64,000 bases of DNA from a virus, in IMG/VR virus record IMGVR_UViG_3300047319_000185, positions 1 through 64,000 of that record; one strand, given 5' to 3'. Below the pieces are notes generated by a model. That model was given only the letters and a program-made list of their open reading frames with translations. It ran no database searches and had not been told where the DNA came from. Position numbers and translations under genes: made by a program. This document shows positions 16,213 through 25,101 of the stretch, piece by piece; position 1 is the stretch's first letter, and each line of letters begins with the position of its first letter.

Positions 16213-16400
16213 AGAATCTCAGCCTTGTAAAACTTGTGCTCCTTCTTGAAGTACTTGTACAGAGCCTCACTGAACTCATAATCACCACGAGACTCGTCAA
16301 TATCCTGCACAAACTGTACAAGAGTCTCTTCATCAAGCTCCATAGCCAGAGCATCAGCCAGTACAGTAAGGTCAATCACAGAAGTAACCCGGAGATCCAT
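16209..16400 (-). CDS. Small acidic protein, 63 aa
   Basis: A short helical protein (MDLRVTSVIDLTVLADALAMELDEETLVQFV...) with the ATG overlapping the previous stop. It looks like a small acidic partner or inhibitor, but nothing specific can be said. Confidence 0.6.
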   Translation of the reverse strand: MDLRVTSVIDLTVLADALAMELDEETLVQFVQDIDESRGDYEFSEALYKYFKKEHKFYKAEIL

Positions 16401-16675
16401 TAAACGTCTACCTCAATCCAATCGTATCTAACAACAGGGAGTTTAACAACTTCAGTGGCTACAATAACATCATCATAGTTCCAGGGGTCCTCTTCCTGCA
16501 TCTCAGTAGCAGGTTCTGTAAATGACACCAGGTAGTTCTTCCCCTCAAACTCAAACACACCAGTCCGAATGCTGTACCAGCGTCTGTCTTCAATATGTTC
16601 GATATCAGTCAGCTCGTATGGATAGTCATTCTCTTCCATAAATTCTCTGGTGAATTCACGAGTTACCTTAGCCAT
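16400..16675 (-). CDS. Hypothetical acidic protein, 91 aa
   Basis: A folded acidic protein with alternating strands (RWYSIRTGVFEFEGKNYLVSF). It overlaps neighbouring genes by a few bases on both sides. No family was recognised. Confidence 0.6.
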   Translation of the reverse strand: MAKVTREFTREFMEENDYPYELTDIEHIEDRRWYSIRTGVFEFEGKNYLVSFTEPATEMQEEDPWNYDDVIVATEVVKLPVVRYDWIEVDV

Positions 16676-16955
16676 CTACATCAACCCAATTCATTCGGCC
16701 AACGAATTCGTAACCCCACTCATCAGTACCCTCAATGTTAAAGGGCACACTGACAGAGTATGCGGTCAACTTCTGAACAGTGAAAGTCTTTGCCCTATCA
16801 CTACTCCACCAGCCGTCTCCAGTAAGACGAGTGCCCTGAGACTTAGCCTTTCCGTAAGTATCATAGGGACCAAGCTTCTCTACTACCTTGCGCTCAGAAT
16901 CGAAAGTAGTCACTCTGAAGAATTCATCGTCATCTTCTACAAAACATCTAGCCAT
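16668..16955 (-). CDS. Hypothetical protein, 95 aa
   Basis: N-terminal FFRVTTFDSERKVVEKLGPYDTYGKAKSQGT resembles a short strand-helix module; the rest is beta-rich. It resembles small unknown proteins of actinophages with a GPY-T-x2-KAK pattern. AGAGGAG lies upstream. Confidence 0.6.
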   Translation of the reverse strand: MARCFVEDDDEFFRVTTFDSERKVVEKLGPYDTYGKAKSQGTRLTGDGWWSSDRAKTFTVQKLTAYSVSVPFNIEGTDEWGYEFVGRMNWVDVDG

Positions 16956-16983
16956 ATTGCTCCTCTAATAGACCATACCCGCA

Positions 16984-17000
16984 ACCCTGTAAACAGGGGT
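16984..17000 (-). terminator. Possible weak hairpin after the lipoprotein gene
   Basis: A 6-bp stem (ACCCTG with CAGGGGT, one bulge) and a 4-base loop, 28 bases before the start of the next gene. It is not followed by a U run, so the call is tentative. Confidence 0.35.
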
Positions 17001-17014
17001 ACGAGTAAAACTTA

Positions 17015-17359
17015 TTAGCGATGAGTCGTGGTAGTACGGGTGCGAGTAGTTGTGGTGTGTGTAGTACTCTTCGGAGTCTTGGTCAGAGAAGTACCACCAG
17101 TAGTCTTCTTAGTGGTAGTCGTGGTATGCGTAGTGGTCACAGTGTGGTGAGAAGGGTTGGCAAACATGCTGCTATGAGCATGGTAGTAGCTACTAGTGAC
17201 ATGAACCGTGCGAGGAGTCGGGTAGTAGATGAACACATGCTGAGGAGTGTAGTAACCATACTCTACCTCCGTCATATCTCCGCCACTTCCACAAGCAGCA
17301 ACACCAGTAAACATAGCGCCAGCAACGACAAGGCCAGCAAGCTTACGGTTGATCTTCAA
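17015..17359 (-). CDS. Phage lipoprotein with Thr/His-rich low-complexity tail
   Basis: The N-terminus is a lipoprotein signal: MKINRK, a hydrophobic stretch, then VAAC with the lipidated Cys at 23. After cleavage the protein has a Tyr-rich segment (YGYYTPQHVFIYYPTPRTVHV) followed by a long Thr, His and Lys-rich tail to residue 114. It would be anchored outside the membrane. Lipoproteins of this size in phages can block DNA entry of other phages, but that role is an inference here. It is expressed with replication genes rather than lysis genes. Confidence 0.8.
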   Translation of the reverse strand: MKINRKLAGLVVAGAMFTGVAACGSGGDMTEVEYGYYTPQHVFIYYPTPRTVHVTSSYYHAHSSMFANPSHHTVTTTHTTTTTKKTTGGTSLTKTPKSTTHTTTTRTRTTTTHR

Positions 17360-17377
17360 AACTACTCCTTCAGAGTA

Positions 17378-17848
17378 TTAGACTTTGGTCGGGCTGAATG
17401 CCCAGGTTTCCGTTACATCGAACACACTATCGTACTCTTCATCACTCAGCAAGTCCTGAGCAAACAAGTCCCACAGAGCATCATGATCAATGTGTTCTAT
17501 CGTGATGACAGCTCTACGGTAAGGTGCATGGAAAACAGATATTCCAGCATCAGGCTGTGCACAAGACCACTCTACAGCCTTGTCATCAAGCAGTTCAAGT
17601 GCTCGTTCCTCATTGAGGAGCTTACTCTGCTTTCGGACCTTCTGCAACTCCTTGTACCGCACTCCGTGGATCTCAAGCGGTGTCTCGAACCCTATCACAT
17701 GAGAACCTCTGGCGTTAGTAGCAGCCTCTTGGAGGTACGGTTCCAGTTCATCCTTGACACGTTCCTGCATAGCCTTGAGATCAGCGATCTCCTTCTTTAA
17801 TAGAAGGTACTGGGAAACCTTGGCTCTTACTGATGCATTATCAGACAT
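17378..17848 (-). CDS. Coiled-coil hypothetical protein, 156 aa
   Basis: Residues about 8-45 (VRAKVSQYLLLKKEIADLKAM...) form a long helix typical of a coiled coil. A beta-rich part follows (GFETPLEIHGVRYKEL). The start at 17848 has GGGAGAG upstream and overlaps the previous stop by 8 bases. No known family. Confidence 0.65.
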   Translation of the reverse strand: MSDNASVRAKVSQYLLLKKEIADLKAMQERVKDELEPYLQEAATNARGSHVIGFETPLEIHGVRYKELQKVRKQSKLLNEERALELLDDKAVEWSCAQPDAGISVFHAPYRRAVITIEHIDHDALWDLFAQDLLSDEEYDSVFDVTETWAFSPTKV

Positions 17849-18407
17849 ATCTCTCCCTGGTAATAGCGATGTTGGAGTCTGTTGTACGTGACTTGCTGTT
17901 GACATACGCCAGCATGGCTTCTACATCATCAAAGGTCATCTCTCCACAAGTCACACCAGAAGACAGACGTACCTTGAAGAAAGTATCAGGACGAAGACGG
18001 AACTTTACTGTACCTGCATGACCTGCATCAGAAAGGTAGACAACAGAGCGCCATTCGTTGTTGCCGATACGGAACTGTACATTATTTCCCTCAAGAAGCT
18101 TGCTGACAGAATTGGTGGAAACAATAGTACGGCTTATGTTTATTTCCTTCCCCTCATCAATAGCACCAGCAACGAAAGCCATTACCTTGTCCTTGTTTCC
18201 CTTAACAGTCTCATTGACTGGACTGTAGCCAGTTACTGTAGCGGAGTAGGAATAGACAGGACGTACTCTGAACTGTGTACCCTGTGCAAAGGTAACACTT
18301 GCAGGAGATTCAGGACACTCCTGCCATGGGCCATAAGGGTCCTGGTTCCAGGAAGGAACTACCTGCTTAAGATCCCTGTACTCGACACCCTTGAGAAAGT
18401 TATTCAT
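17841..18407 (-). CDS. Hypothetical beta-rich protein, 188 aa
   Basis: Two similar looking halves carry the patterns QFRVRPVYSYSATVTGY and KFRLRPDTFFKVRLS, with EWR and PW-QE motifs that resemble short repeats found in phage proteins of unknown role. It lies between the helicase gene and the coiled-coil gene. No family was recognised. Confidence 0.65.
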   Translation of the reverse strand: MNNFLKGVEYRDLKQVVPSWNQDPYGPWQECPESPASVTFAQGTQFRVRPVYSYSATVTGYSPVNETVKGNKDKVMAFVAGAIDEGKEINISRTIVSTNSVSKLLEGNNVQFRIGNNEWRSVVYLSDAGHAGTVKFRLRPDTFFKVRLSSGVTCGEMTFDDVEAMLAYVNSKSRTTDSNIAITRERYV

Positions 18408-19975
18408 TTAGACTCCAAATAGTTTTTAAGGAACTTGGTCAGACTTGTTCCTTCATCAGTAACTCTACCATCTGCTTCTGACAATCCAGTCAGCACAGCA
18501 TTACTCACTCTAGACTTATAATTCAGCCTTGTCAACTGGTACTCTTCGACGGACCCAGCGACAATGAGATTATCGATGAAGACTTTCCGGAACGTAGACG
18601 AAGCTCGTACGTGTCGTCCGTTTCGCTGCTTGAGTGCTCCAGAAGAGTTTGGTAAGTCATAGTTAACAAGGTGGCTAGCGCTCCACAAATCCACTCCATA
18701 TCCTCCGGCGTCTGAGGAGATGAAAAGTCTAGTGTCAGGTTCGTTGTTAAACCGTTCAATGGCAATTCCTCGTTCACTACCATTTAATCCTCCATGAAAT
18801 TCTACGCTGTTGTATTTGGATAAGCCATTAACCAATAAAGGAATCATTCCCCTGAATCTGGCAAAGATAATTACTTTGTGTCGGGGATCTTCCTCAAGAT
18901 ACTGTTGAGCCAGATCCGTACAGGCTTCGTACTTGGCCCCGTAGAAGCCTTCAGGGAGGTCTCTGAGGCGCTCAATGAGGTCTGAGGCATAACTGCTGCC
19001 TCCGTCGATTCCTGGGTCGTTGTAGGCGTCTCCAGAGGCTCTGAGAAGGACGGGTGAATCCAGGAGTAGGCTTGCCGCAACAAGTCTTGCTCCGATTTGG
19101 CCGAGACCACTTCCACCATCACTGCGTTGTGTTCCAGCGTAATATCCAGAAAGCTCTTGAGCTGCTGCGGGTCCAGCTGTAATGAGAGCTCGAAAGAGGT
19201 CTCTGACAATTTCGTTATAGTAAACACGTGTCTCTTCATCCATTTCTATGTAGCAATTGAATTCTTCTACGGTTGGCATGAACTCTGCCACGTCCTTGTC
19301 AGTTCTTCTCTTGGATATACATGCTTCCATAAGTCTGGTATTCAATTCAGGCATATTCTTATAGCCTACTGTGAATCCTGCTGAACTCCTGATAATATAG
19401 TTGTCCTCAAATTCCTGCCAGTTACCCAGTACAGTAGGATCAATCCACTGCATGATAGAGAACAGTTCTTCTGCCTTGCCGTTCTCAATCGGCTCTGCGG
19501 TCAAGCCAATACGATAGGTTGACTTCATTTTCTTTACTGCTTTGGTCTGCTGTGTCCCGAAGTTCTTGATGCTGGTCACTTCGTCCACCAGAATCAGTTC
19601 CGGATTCAAGGAATTGATGAAACCTAAACTGCTCACTGCCTGACGGATACCTATAATCAAATACTCTGGCCGGGTTTCCATAGCGTCTTTTAATATACTG
19701 GAGCGCTTCTTCAATGGGATAGACCCATCCACTAGGGTCACTACTGCTGCTGTGGTGAACTGTTGGATTCGTTGTTCCCATTGCTTCGTCAGCGACGCGC
19801 TCATGATAAGGACAGCACATTTTACTTTCCCTTCGTCTCTAAGTTTCTCTATTGCATGAATGGATACGATTGTCTTTCCTGTACCCAGATCCAATGCCAA
19901 GAGAGCCCGCTTCCTCTCACAAATGAGATTCGACGCGCTCTCTTGGTATGGTCTCAGCTTTCCTGTGAACGTCAT
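18404..19975 (-). CDS. SNF2/DEAD-type superfamily 2 helicase
   Basis: A DNA translocase or helicase, 523 aa. Motif I is LDLGTGKT (residues 28-35), motif II DEVT (normally DE-x-H), motif III GLTAEP, and the C-terminal RecA-like lobe contains KVIIFARFRG, ISSDAGGYGVDLW and motif VI QRNGRHVR. The overall order fits SNF2-like phage helicases, such as those that remodel recombination intermediates. It overlaps the primase gene by 4 bases. Confidence 0.88.
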   Translation of the reverse strand: MTFTGKLRPYQESASNLICERKRALLALDLGTGKTIVSIHAIEKLRDEGKVKCAVLIMSASLTKQWEQRIQQFTTAAVVTLVDGSIPLKKRSSILKDAMETRPEYLIIGIRQAVSSLGFINSLNPELILVDEVTSIKNFGTQQTKAVKKMKSTYRIGLTAEPIENGKAEELFSIMQWIDPTVLGNWQEFEDNYIIRSSAGFTVGYKNMPELNTRLMEACISKRRTDKDVAEFMPTVEEFNCYIEMDEETRVYYNEIVRDLFRALITAGPAAAQELSGYYAGTQRSDGGSGLGQIGARLVAASLLLDSPVLLRASGDAYNDPGIDGGSSYASDLIERLRDLPEGFYGAKYEACTDLAQQYLEEDPRHKVIIFARFRGMIPLLVNGLSKYNSVEFHGGLNGSERGIAIERFNNEPDTRLFISSDAGGYGVDLWSASHLVNYDLPNSSGALKQRNGRHVRASSTFRKVFIDNLIVAGSVEEYQLTRLNYKSRVSNAVLTGLSEADGRVTDEGTSLTKFLKNYLESK

Positions 19976-20958
19976 AACCGATATCTTACCATCGATTTCG
20001 CGTTTAGGACAGCCTTCTGTATATCGTTGTCAGTAACTCCTTCGGTACCCAGATCCTTTGCATGTGGAATATGAGAGTAGTCTACGAATTTGATTCTCTT
20101 TCCACTGGTCAAGTACCTGTTCCGAAGTTCCCACATTTTATTTCTGCCTGGTTCATCATTGTCCAGTGCGAGGATGACAACCTCAGCCCTGTCAAACAAG
20201 ATATCCAGTTGTCTGTTGGAGACCTGTACACCGAAGGAGGAAACTGCTCCGTCAAGTCCCGCAGTATAGAGCCGCAGACAGTCAAGCGGACTCTCAAGAA
20301 GAATAGCTGTTGTTCCGCGCATGCAGTCTATACCGAACAGCGTATCAGATTTGGGAACTCTGGCTGGCTTATTGGAAAACCAACCAGGTCCCTTCTCCTG
20401 ATATCCCCAGAAGGTTCCGGTATCAGGATCTCTGATAGGTAGAATCCAGTTTTCGTTATCCGAATCCCACAGGACTCCGTAATGGTTTACGGCTCCCGCA
20501 GAAACTCGTCGTCCGTCCAGTGCTGAGTACGGAGGAGACGAGAAGAACGCCAGTCTAGCTTCGTTCCATGGCTGTACCCACGATTCTGACGAGACACTGT
20601 CAGAGGCAGTCGCCAGACTTCGTCGCAGTCGAGAGATTCCACCACGACTACGGACCCATTGTTCTGCGTCATGTCGATCATATCCTTTGACCTCCTGAAC
20701 TAGGTAAACGAATGAACCACTGAAACCACAACTGAAACAGGAATGATCTCCCGTTTCTACATTTACAGACCATTTATTAGGCCTGTTGTTCTCCTTGTCA
20801 AGCCTGCTCAGATGACCTGGACAGATTGCCCATGCTTCTCCATGAGTCAATCGGGTAACCTGTATACCCAGTTCTTCCAAGCAAGCTATCACATCTCCGG
20901 GAACTGGAGTTGTCTTACTGGCTGCCCAACCCTTAGTAAGGGGTTTCGTAACCTTCAT
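19972..20958 (-). CDS. DnaG-like primase
   Basis: Makes primers for replication. The N-terminus has a CHC2-type zinc finger (CPGH at residues about 46-49, then CFSC), and the centre has a TOPRIM fold: ESPLDCLRLYTAGL with the conserved Glu, followed by VVILALDNDEPGR (D-x-D). At 328 aa it is shorter than bacterial DnaG and lacks the helicase-binding domain. GGGAG precedes the ATG. It overlaps the DnaB-like helicase gene by 26 bases. Confidence 0.9.
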   Translation of the reverse strand: MKVTKPLTKGWAASKTTPVPGDVIACLEELGIQVTRLTHGEAWAICPGHLSRLDKENNRPNKWSVNVETGDHSCFSCGFSGSFVYLVQEVKGYDRHDAEQWVRSRGGISRLRRSLATASDSVSSESWVQPWNEARLAFFSSPPYSALDGRRVSAGAVNHYGVLWDSDNENWILPIRDPDTGTFWGYQEKGPGWFSNKPARVPKSDTLFGIDCMRGTTAILLESPLDCLRLYTAGLDGAVSSFGVQVSNRQLDILFDRAEVVILALDNDEPGRNKMWELRNRYLTSGKRIKFVDYSHIPHAKDLGTEGVTDNDIQKAVLNAKSMVRYRL

Positions 20959-22216
20959 CTGTCAGCTCCCGATCGTTGCTATCGGGATTGAAGTCCTCCA
21001 ACTCTTCAAACTTCCCTGTGTCGTAGTCAAATAGTAGCGTAACACAGACGTTGGCGCAACTGCGGGCCATAAGGATCTTCAGCTTACGAAGCTTCTGCTC
21101 CTCAAAGCTTCCCTCAACCTCTGGAAGTCGCTCCACTCCAATGACAGTGTTGCTGTACTCGGAAAACGCACGACTGCCCTTCATGGAGTCACCGTTCAAC
21201 ATCTCACCCTTGGTACGGGCAGCGGTTGACTGAGTGACTACGACGATGCTTATGCTGCGACGCATGGCAAGGAACTTAAATCCATTGACAATATTAGCAA
21301 GAGCAGCAGCAGTCTCCCGCTCCTGTCCTCTCTCGTCATCCATCATATAGACACCATCAACGATCACTACATCCGGCTTGAATGTATCGATCTTTGCACC
21401 GACAGCAGATACTGTCATACAGTCTTCCACAATCATCAGAGGTGCCAGGTTCTCAGTAAGATGGACTGATCGATTAAGCTTTATCCATTCATCCTCGGTA
21501 AGGTCGCCTGAATTGATCTTGTTCTCATTAAAACCGGCTCGATAAGCGTCAAGCCTGCGCTCCTGTTCCTCAACAGTCTGTTCGAATGTCAGATACAGTA
21601 CACGTTTGTTCTGTTCCTGCACATGCATAGCAATCAGCATAGCAATAGTGGACTTAGAAGACTTAGGAAGACCTGTAATGGTTGTTAGCTGACCCGGTTG
21701 AAGCCCCTGAGTGGCCCTGTCAATCGTTGGAAAACCTGTAGGTATCCCTACCAGGGTTCCAGGGTTGTTACGGCGTTCAAGGTACCTCTCAAGGCGCTCA
21801 GGACCGTTCTGTGTGACATCTACATCCCTACTGCTGACGACTGAGGTGTACACCTTGGTCAGTGTCATTCCCAGGAAGTTGATAGCCCCGTCGATGTCAC
21901 CTTCCAGGACAGCATTGTCCACTTCAGCAAGGTTCTCATTCAGAACACTGACAAGATACTGCTCCTGTACACGCTTTACCAGGCTTCCCCATGATTCATC
22001 CACCTCATGCAGAGTCAGCTTGGGATGGTCTGCCTTGAACTCTCTGACAGTAGGAACAATTCCGTGCTCAGTATACTGCTCCCTAATATCTTCAAAGGCT
22101 GCCCGAATATCGGGATCGCGAATAAAGAATGCCTGAATGTCTGCTGCTTCTTTTAGAGAACGTTCCTGGATAATCTTTGAAATCAGAAGCTTCTCAACAT
22201 TGAATGTCGTTGACAA
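20933..22216 (-). CDS. DnaB-like replicative helicase
   Basis: Fork helicase of the RecA-fold hexameric type. Residues about 1-110 form an N-terminal helical domain. The C-terminal domain has Walker A GLPKSSKST (residues about 182-190), VLYLTFEQT, Walker B VVIVDGVYMM and SIVVVTQS. The start is a TTG codon 5 bases after AGGAGG; the preceding TTG is too near that site. It is paired with the primase and with a loader gene at 25604. Confidence 0.9.
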   Translation of the reverse strand: MSTTFNVEKLLISKIIQERSLKEAADIQAFFIRDPDIRAAFEDIREQYTEHGIVPTVREFKADHPKLTLHEVDESWGSLVKRVQEQYLVSVLNENLAEVDNAVLEGDIDGAINFLGMTLTKVYTSVVSSRDVDVTQNGPERLERYLERRNNPGTLVGIPTGFPTIDRATQGLQPGQLTTITGLPKSSKSTIAMLIAMHVQEQNKRVLYLTFEQTVEEQERRLDAYRAGFNENKINSGDLTEDEWIKLNRSVHLTENLAPLMIVEDCMTVSAVGAKIDTFKPDVVIVDGVYMMDDERGQERETAAALANIVNGFKFLAMRRSISIVVVTQSTAARTKGEMLNGDSMKGSRAFSEYSNTVIGVERLPEVEGSFEEQKLRKLKILMARSCANVCVTLLFDYDTGKFEELEDFNPDSNDRELTDEGYETPY

Positions 22217-22225
22217 CAATACCTC

Positions 22226-22672
22226 CTAAAGAATGTTGTACAGGTTAAGGTCACTACTCGTAACTGTGCGACCCTTGCTACCCCAAGTCAAGACGTGCTT
22301 AGGATCAGGATCGAATACCCTGAGAATAGAAGGATCATATGTCAGGTCATCTAGGAGAGACTCCACAGTGAAGTAGTGGATACCTCCGAAGAACATATTC
22401 CTGCTGTCCAGTTTATTTCTAATCGGGTCCACGAATTCGGGATCTACAAAGGTGATGACATCAATTCTGAAGTCTCTCCTGTGCAGATCCCGAATGCCTT
22501 GCGTAGTCTTGGTGCTCAAATCATAGTAGTCTACTGCCTGCTGCCACTTCTTTCTCTTTCGAGCCAGTGCTTCAAGGGCACGAGTCTTGGCGTCAGGCAA
22601 TGTACCAATCAGATTCTCGAAAACCACGTATACGCGAGGAAGGACGCTATTCGACAGCTCGCCCTTTCTCAA
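22226..22672 (-). CDS. Hypothetical HAD-like protein, 148 aa
   Basis: Starts with TTG. The pattern VYVVFENLIGTL, then RRDFRIDVITFVDPEF, then RVFDPDPKHVLTWGSKGRTV, resembles the layout of HAD phosphatases, but the first catalytic Asp is replaced by Glu, so it is degenerate or a different fold. The match is weak and is an impression from the sequence only. Confidence 0.55.
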   Translation of the reverse strand: MRKGELSNSVLPRVYVVFENLIGTLPDAKTRALEALARKRKKWQQAVDYYDLSTKTTQGIRDLHRRDFRIDVITFVDPEFVDPIRNKLDSRNMFFGGIHYFTVESLLDDLTYDPSILRVFDPDPKHVLTWGSKGRTVTSSDLNLYNIL

Positions 22673-22871
22673 GTTCCCTCTCCATCTGTGCGTTGAAACG
22701 ATCTACGTAGAACTGTGTCCAACGATCGTCCAGTGTTGCTACGTCCAGAGGATCGTGTTCGTACCCGTCTTCCGGATACCAGTCCTCTGCTTCAGATGCT
22801 ACTCCCATTTCCCAGCCTCTCATAAAGTCCTTCTGTACAGTGGCCACAGCAGCCATGTACACCTGTTCCAT
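22647..22871 (-). CDS. Hypothetical acidic helical protein, 74 aa
   Basis: The start at 22871 (MEQVYMAAVATVQKDF) is tentative because no good ribosome site is visible and it overlaps the gene upstream by 80 bases. The product is helical and acidic, ending MERELEKGRAVE. No family was recognised. Confidence 0.5.
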   Translation of the reverse strand: MEQVYMAAVATVQKDFMRGWEMGVASEAEDWYPEDGYEHDPLDVATLDDRWTQFYVDRFNAQMERELEKGRAVE

Positions 22872-23145
22872 AGTAGCCAATGCTGTCGTAGAACGCAACT
22901 GAGTCAGGATCAGAATGTCCGATACCACATGTACAGAACCTTTCGGCAAAACCATTTGGCTTAGAACTGAAAGGGCTACCCATTCTCAGACCTATAGGAG
23001 CATTCTTCAGCGGGTGATCGGAAGGATTATGTATAGCACATCGACCACCTTTACATACGCTCGCTTTATGAACATTCCACTTAACTTCAGCATCGTCCGT
23101 GAAGATATCATGCTTCCATCTCTTATTCTTCTGTAGTTTAGCCAT
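22792..23145 (-). CDS. Cysteine-rich hypothetical protein, 117 aa
   Basis: Contains KGGRCAIHNPSDHPLKNAP, then CTCGIGHSDPDSVAFY, and a cluster GVHGCCGHC, which resembles small zinc-binding proteins of actinophages. It starts at 23145 in a TGATG overlap with the previous gene. The metal ligands can be seen, but the function cannot be named. Confidence 0.65.
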   Translation of the reverse strand: MAKLQKNKRWKHDIFTDDAEVKWNVHKASVCKGGRCAIHNPSDHPLKNAPIGLRMGSPFSSKPNGFAERFCTCGIGHSDPDSVAFYDSIGYYGTGVHGCCGHCTEGLYERLGNGSSI

Positions 23146-23393
23146 CAAGTAAAGTCCAATCCACAACCGGGGCACACGAGATTCTGACCGAAATTAATCC
23201 ATACTCCGATAATCTCATCTGCTCGAACGCATGTGTCAGGAGTGTACAGGCCAATACCAGGATGACATTCACGTTCCTTGGAATCGTAGGTACTGTGGCC
23301 GTAGCCCAGCATGTTCCTGGTGAACCTGTCAGGAACATCTCGGATCATCATACGGTGTCCACTGATCTCTACAATTTCATCGGGATTCATCAT
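23145..23393 (-). CDS. Hypothetical zinc-binding protein, 82 aa
   Basis: Starts at ATG 23393 with GGAGAG upstream. It contains ISGHRMMIRDVPDRFTRN and ends with CPGCG, plus Cys and His residues in ECHPGIG. It belongs to a row of small Cys-containing genes between helicase and kinase. No family was recognised. Confidence 0.6.
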   Translation of the reverse strand: MMNPDEIVEISGHRMMIRDVPDRFTRNMLGYGHSTYDSKERECHPGIGLYTPDTCVRADEIIGVWINFGQNLVCPGCGLDFT

Positions 23394-23610
23394 TAGCTCT
23401 CTCCAGATCCTTTCGTATGACCTCTTCACACTCTGGACTATTACAGTAGTGGCCTTGATAGTCCACGTCAAGCCTCTTGGTAGGAACCTTGCAGATAAAA
23501 CAAGGCTCTGCTGTATCTACAAGCCATGCTGAATGATCCATCCATACAAAACCATACTCGTCCTTGTAAGGAAAGACCATATCAGGGGAGTACCAGGTCT
23601 CCTTATCCAT
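23377..23610 (-). CDS. Hypothetical zinc-binding protein, 77 aa
   Basis: An aromatic-rich N-terminus, then CFIC and YCNSPEC, a four-cysteine pattern typical of a small zinc ribbon. It lies directly after the polynucleotide kinase stop. Function unknown. Confidence 0.6.
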   Translation of the reverse strand: MDKETWYSPDMVFPYKDEYGFVWMDHSAWLVDTAEPCFICKVPTKRLDVDYQGHYCNSPECEEVIRKDLERANDESR

Positions 23611-24516
23611 CTAGAAGTCTCCGTCTGCAACTTGCAGTACACGAATTCGCAGCTTACGAAGACGACGTACAACACGGTCCCTGTCATCGAACCAGGCCAG
23701 GATATTGTACTTACCACGAATGTACTTGTCCACCATGTACTGCTTCACATCAGCATCGTTCCAGTCCTTCTGGTCGATACCGTCACGCATGTAGAATTCC
23801 TGGAACCGGATGTGATGAATAGCATTCCATTCCTCAGTATCCGCGCGGCAAGTATCAGGGCGACCAGACATTCCAAAATGGGGAGCCCGTGGCAGACCGT
23901 CCTCAATAATATCCTTAAGACGAACGATATCTGCATGAGGTGCGTCAGTCAGGACACGACTGTAGTCATAGGGAGACCGAGCAACATGCTTGGCAGTGGT
24001 TCCATCAGTGTCCCAGACAACACAGAACGGAAGATCAGGATCAAACTCAAGAGGAGCTGACAGGACAACATCGTTCATCCACTCAGGAGTCAGCTTCCAC
24101 TTACCAATCCGCGTAGCCATCTTACGGATAACTGCCTCACCAACAGAACGCTCTCCATCAATTGCACGCCTCCAGTCATTGGTGATGCAGTCCTCAGTAG
24201 TAACATGGCTGAAATCCTGGACCTTGAACAGTACATCACCATCAAAGAGACGCTTGATACGCTTAGGCATGTTCTTCTCAATGTGAGTGTTGTCCACGAT
24301 CACATCCTTGCCCGCCTTTACAGCAGCAAGAATAGCCTTGTCCTGGATATCAAGAGCAATAGCCTCAGCATCCTTACTGAATGGAAGCCCAACCATTGCA
24401 CGGATGTCATCCATATTCACACGCACAATCTGACCATCGGAATCAGCTACCTGCTGCTTGGCCCAGGTACTCTTGCCACTAGCGGGCAATCCGCGACAAA
24501 GTGTAATCGTAGTCAC
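23611..24516 (-). CDS. Polynucleotide kinase-phosphatase (T4 Pnkp-like)
   Basis: Prepares RNA or DNA ends: it adds 5' phosphate and removes 3' phosphate. The kinase domain has P-loop GLPASGKST (9-17). The phosphatase domain carries DTDGTT (169-174) in the place of the HAD D-x-D-G-T motif, and a later MSGRPDTCRADTEEW segment. At 301 aa it matches the T4 enzyme in length and domain order. With the RNA ligase (4612-5223) it would repair RNAs cut by host anticodon nucleases. Confidence 0.9.
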   Translation of the reverse strand: MTTITLCRGLPASGKSTWAKQQVADSDGQIVRVNMDDIRAMVGLPFSKDAEAIALDIQDKAILAAVKAGKDVIVDNTHIEKNMPKRIKRLFDGDVLFKVQDFSHVTTEDCITNDWRRAIDGERSVGEAVIRKMATRIGKWKLTPEWMNDVVLSAPLEFDPDLPFCVVWDTDGTTAKHVARSPYDYSRVLTDAPHADIVRLKDIIEDGLPRAPHFGMSGRPDTCRADTEEWNAIHHIRFQEFYMRDGIDQKDWNDADVKQYMVDKYIRGKYNILAWFDDRDRVVRRLRKLRIRVLQVADGDF

Positions 24517-24729
24517 TTACTTCTCCTTCCACTTGTAGTAGCCTAGTACGTTTACGCCAACGAAAAACGCACAGATAACAATGAACGGCCACTGGTGCGT
24601 AAATATGGCGTATATAATCCATAAGACATTGTAGATAATACCTACTGTCAAACCTTGCCTACTCTTCCTGACAGCTAGCATATAGTATCCAATGATACCT
24701 ATAGCTGAAAGGATGGAACTGAATATCAC
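24517..24729 (-). CDS. Small membrane protein with several hydrophobic helices, 70 aa
   Basis: Three hydrophobic segments (residues about 4-19, 30-45 and 47-63), ending WKEK. It starts with GTG in a GTGA overlap. The pattern resembles PnuC or SemiSWEET-like small transporters, but only loosely. Role unknown. Confidence 0.6.
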   Translation of the reverse strand: MIFSSILSAIGIIGYYMLAVRKSRQGLTVGIIYNVLWIIYAIFTHQWPFIVICAFFVGVNVLGYYKWKEK

Positions 24730-25025
24730 TTATCCACCTTAACCCATCGGTACTCAGTACGATCATACACACCACGTGCATAATTAGCATCAAACTCTCG
24801 CATCGCAGATGAAGACACCGACTTGTCGTGCCTAATCCATCCGCTTTCCTTGCTAAAGAACTCCCTGTAATACCTAGCAGAGTCACAAATCTTACTGTGA
24901 TCCATTGCCCACTGAAGCATGTCAGCAAGAGTTCCCGCTTCAGTTTCAGTGCCACAATCTCCACACTCAAGCATGTTGGGATACCATTCCTCAGCATTGG
25001 TCGTGAAGAACTTACTGGCGTCCAT
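24726..25025 (-). CDS. Hypothetical protein, 99 aa
   Basis: A C-x2-C pair (CGDC) near residue 21 and a conserved-looking W-x3-H. AGGAGG lies 5 bases before the ATG, which follows a terminator hairpin by 27 bases. No family was recognised. Confidence 0.65.
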   Translation of the reverse strand: MDASKFFTTNAEEWYPNMLECGDCGTETEAGTLADMLQWAMDHSKICDSARYYREFFSKESGWIRHDKSVSSSAMREFDANYARGVYDRTEYRWVKVDK

Positions 25026-25052
25026 AACTTCCTCCTAAGATGAGATCAAGAA

Positions 25053-25078
25053 GGCAGAGAGTTTAGTTTCTCTCCGCC
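25053..25078 (-). terminator. Hairpin terminator
   Basis: A 9-bp stem (25053-25061 with 25070-25078, one G-U pair in the transcript), an 8-base loop, and in the minus direction the tail TTCTTGATC. It lies between the genes at 25102 and 24726. Confidence 0.65.
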
Positions 25079-25101
25079 CTGTTGAACCAACCTTACACCT
25101 G

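Noticed and set aside
17021-17800. A 259-residue plus-strand reading frame
   Set aside because: It covers the lipoprotein and the following gene on the minus strand, lacks a ribosome site and has odd composition, so it is a shadow.
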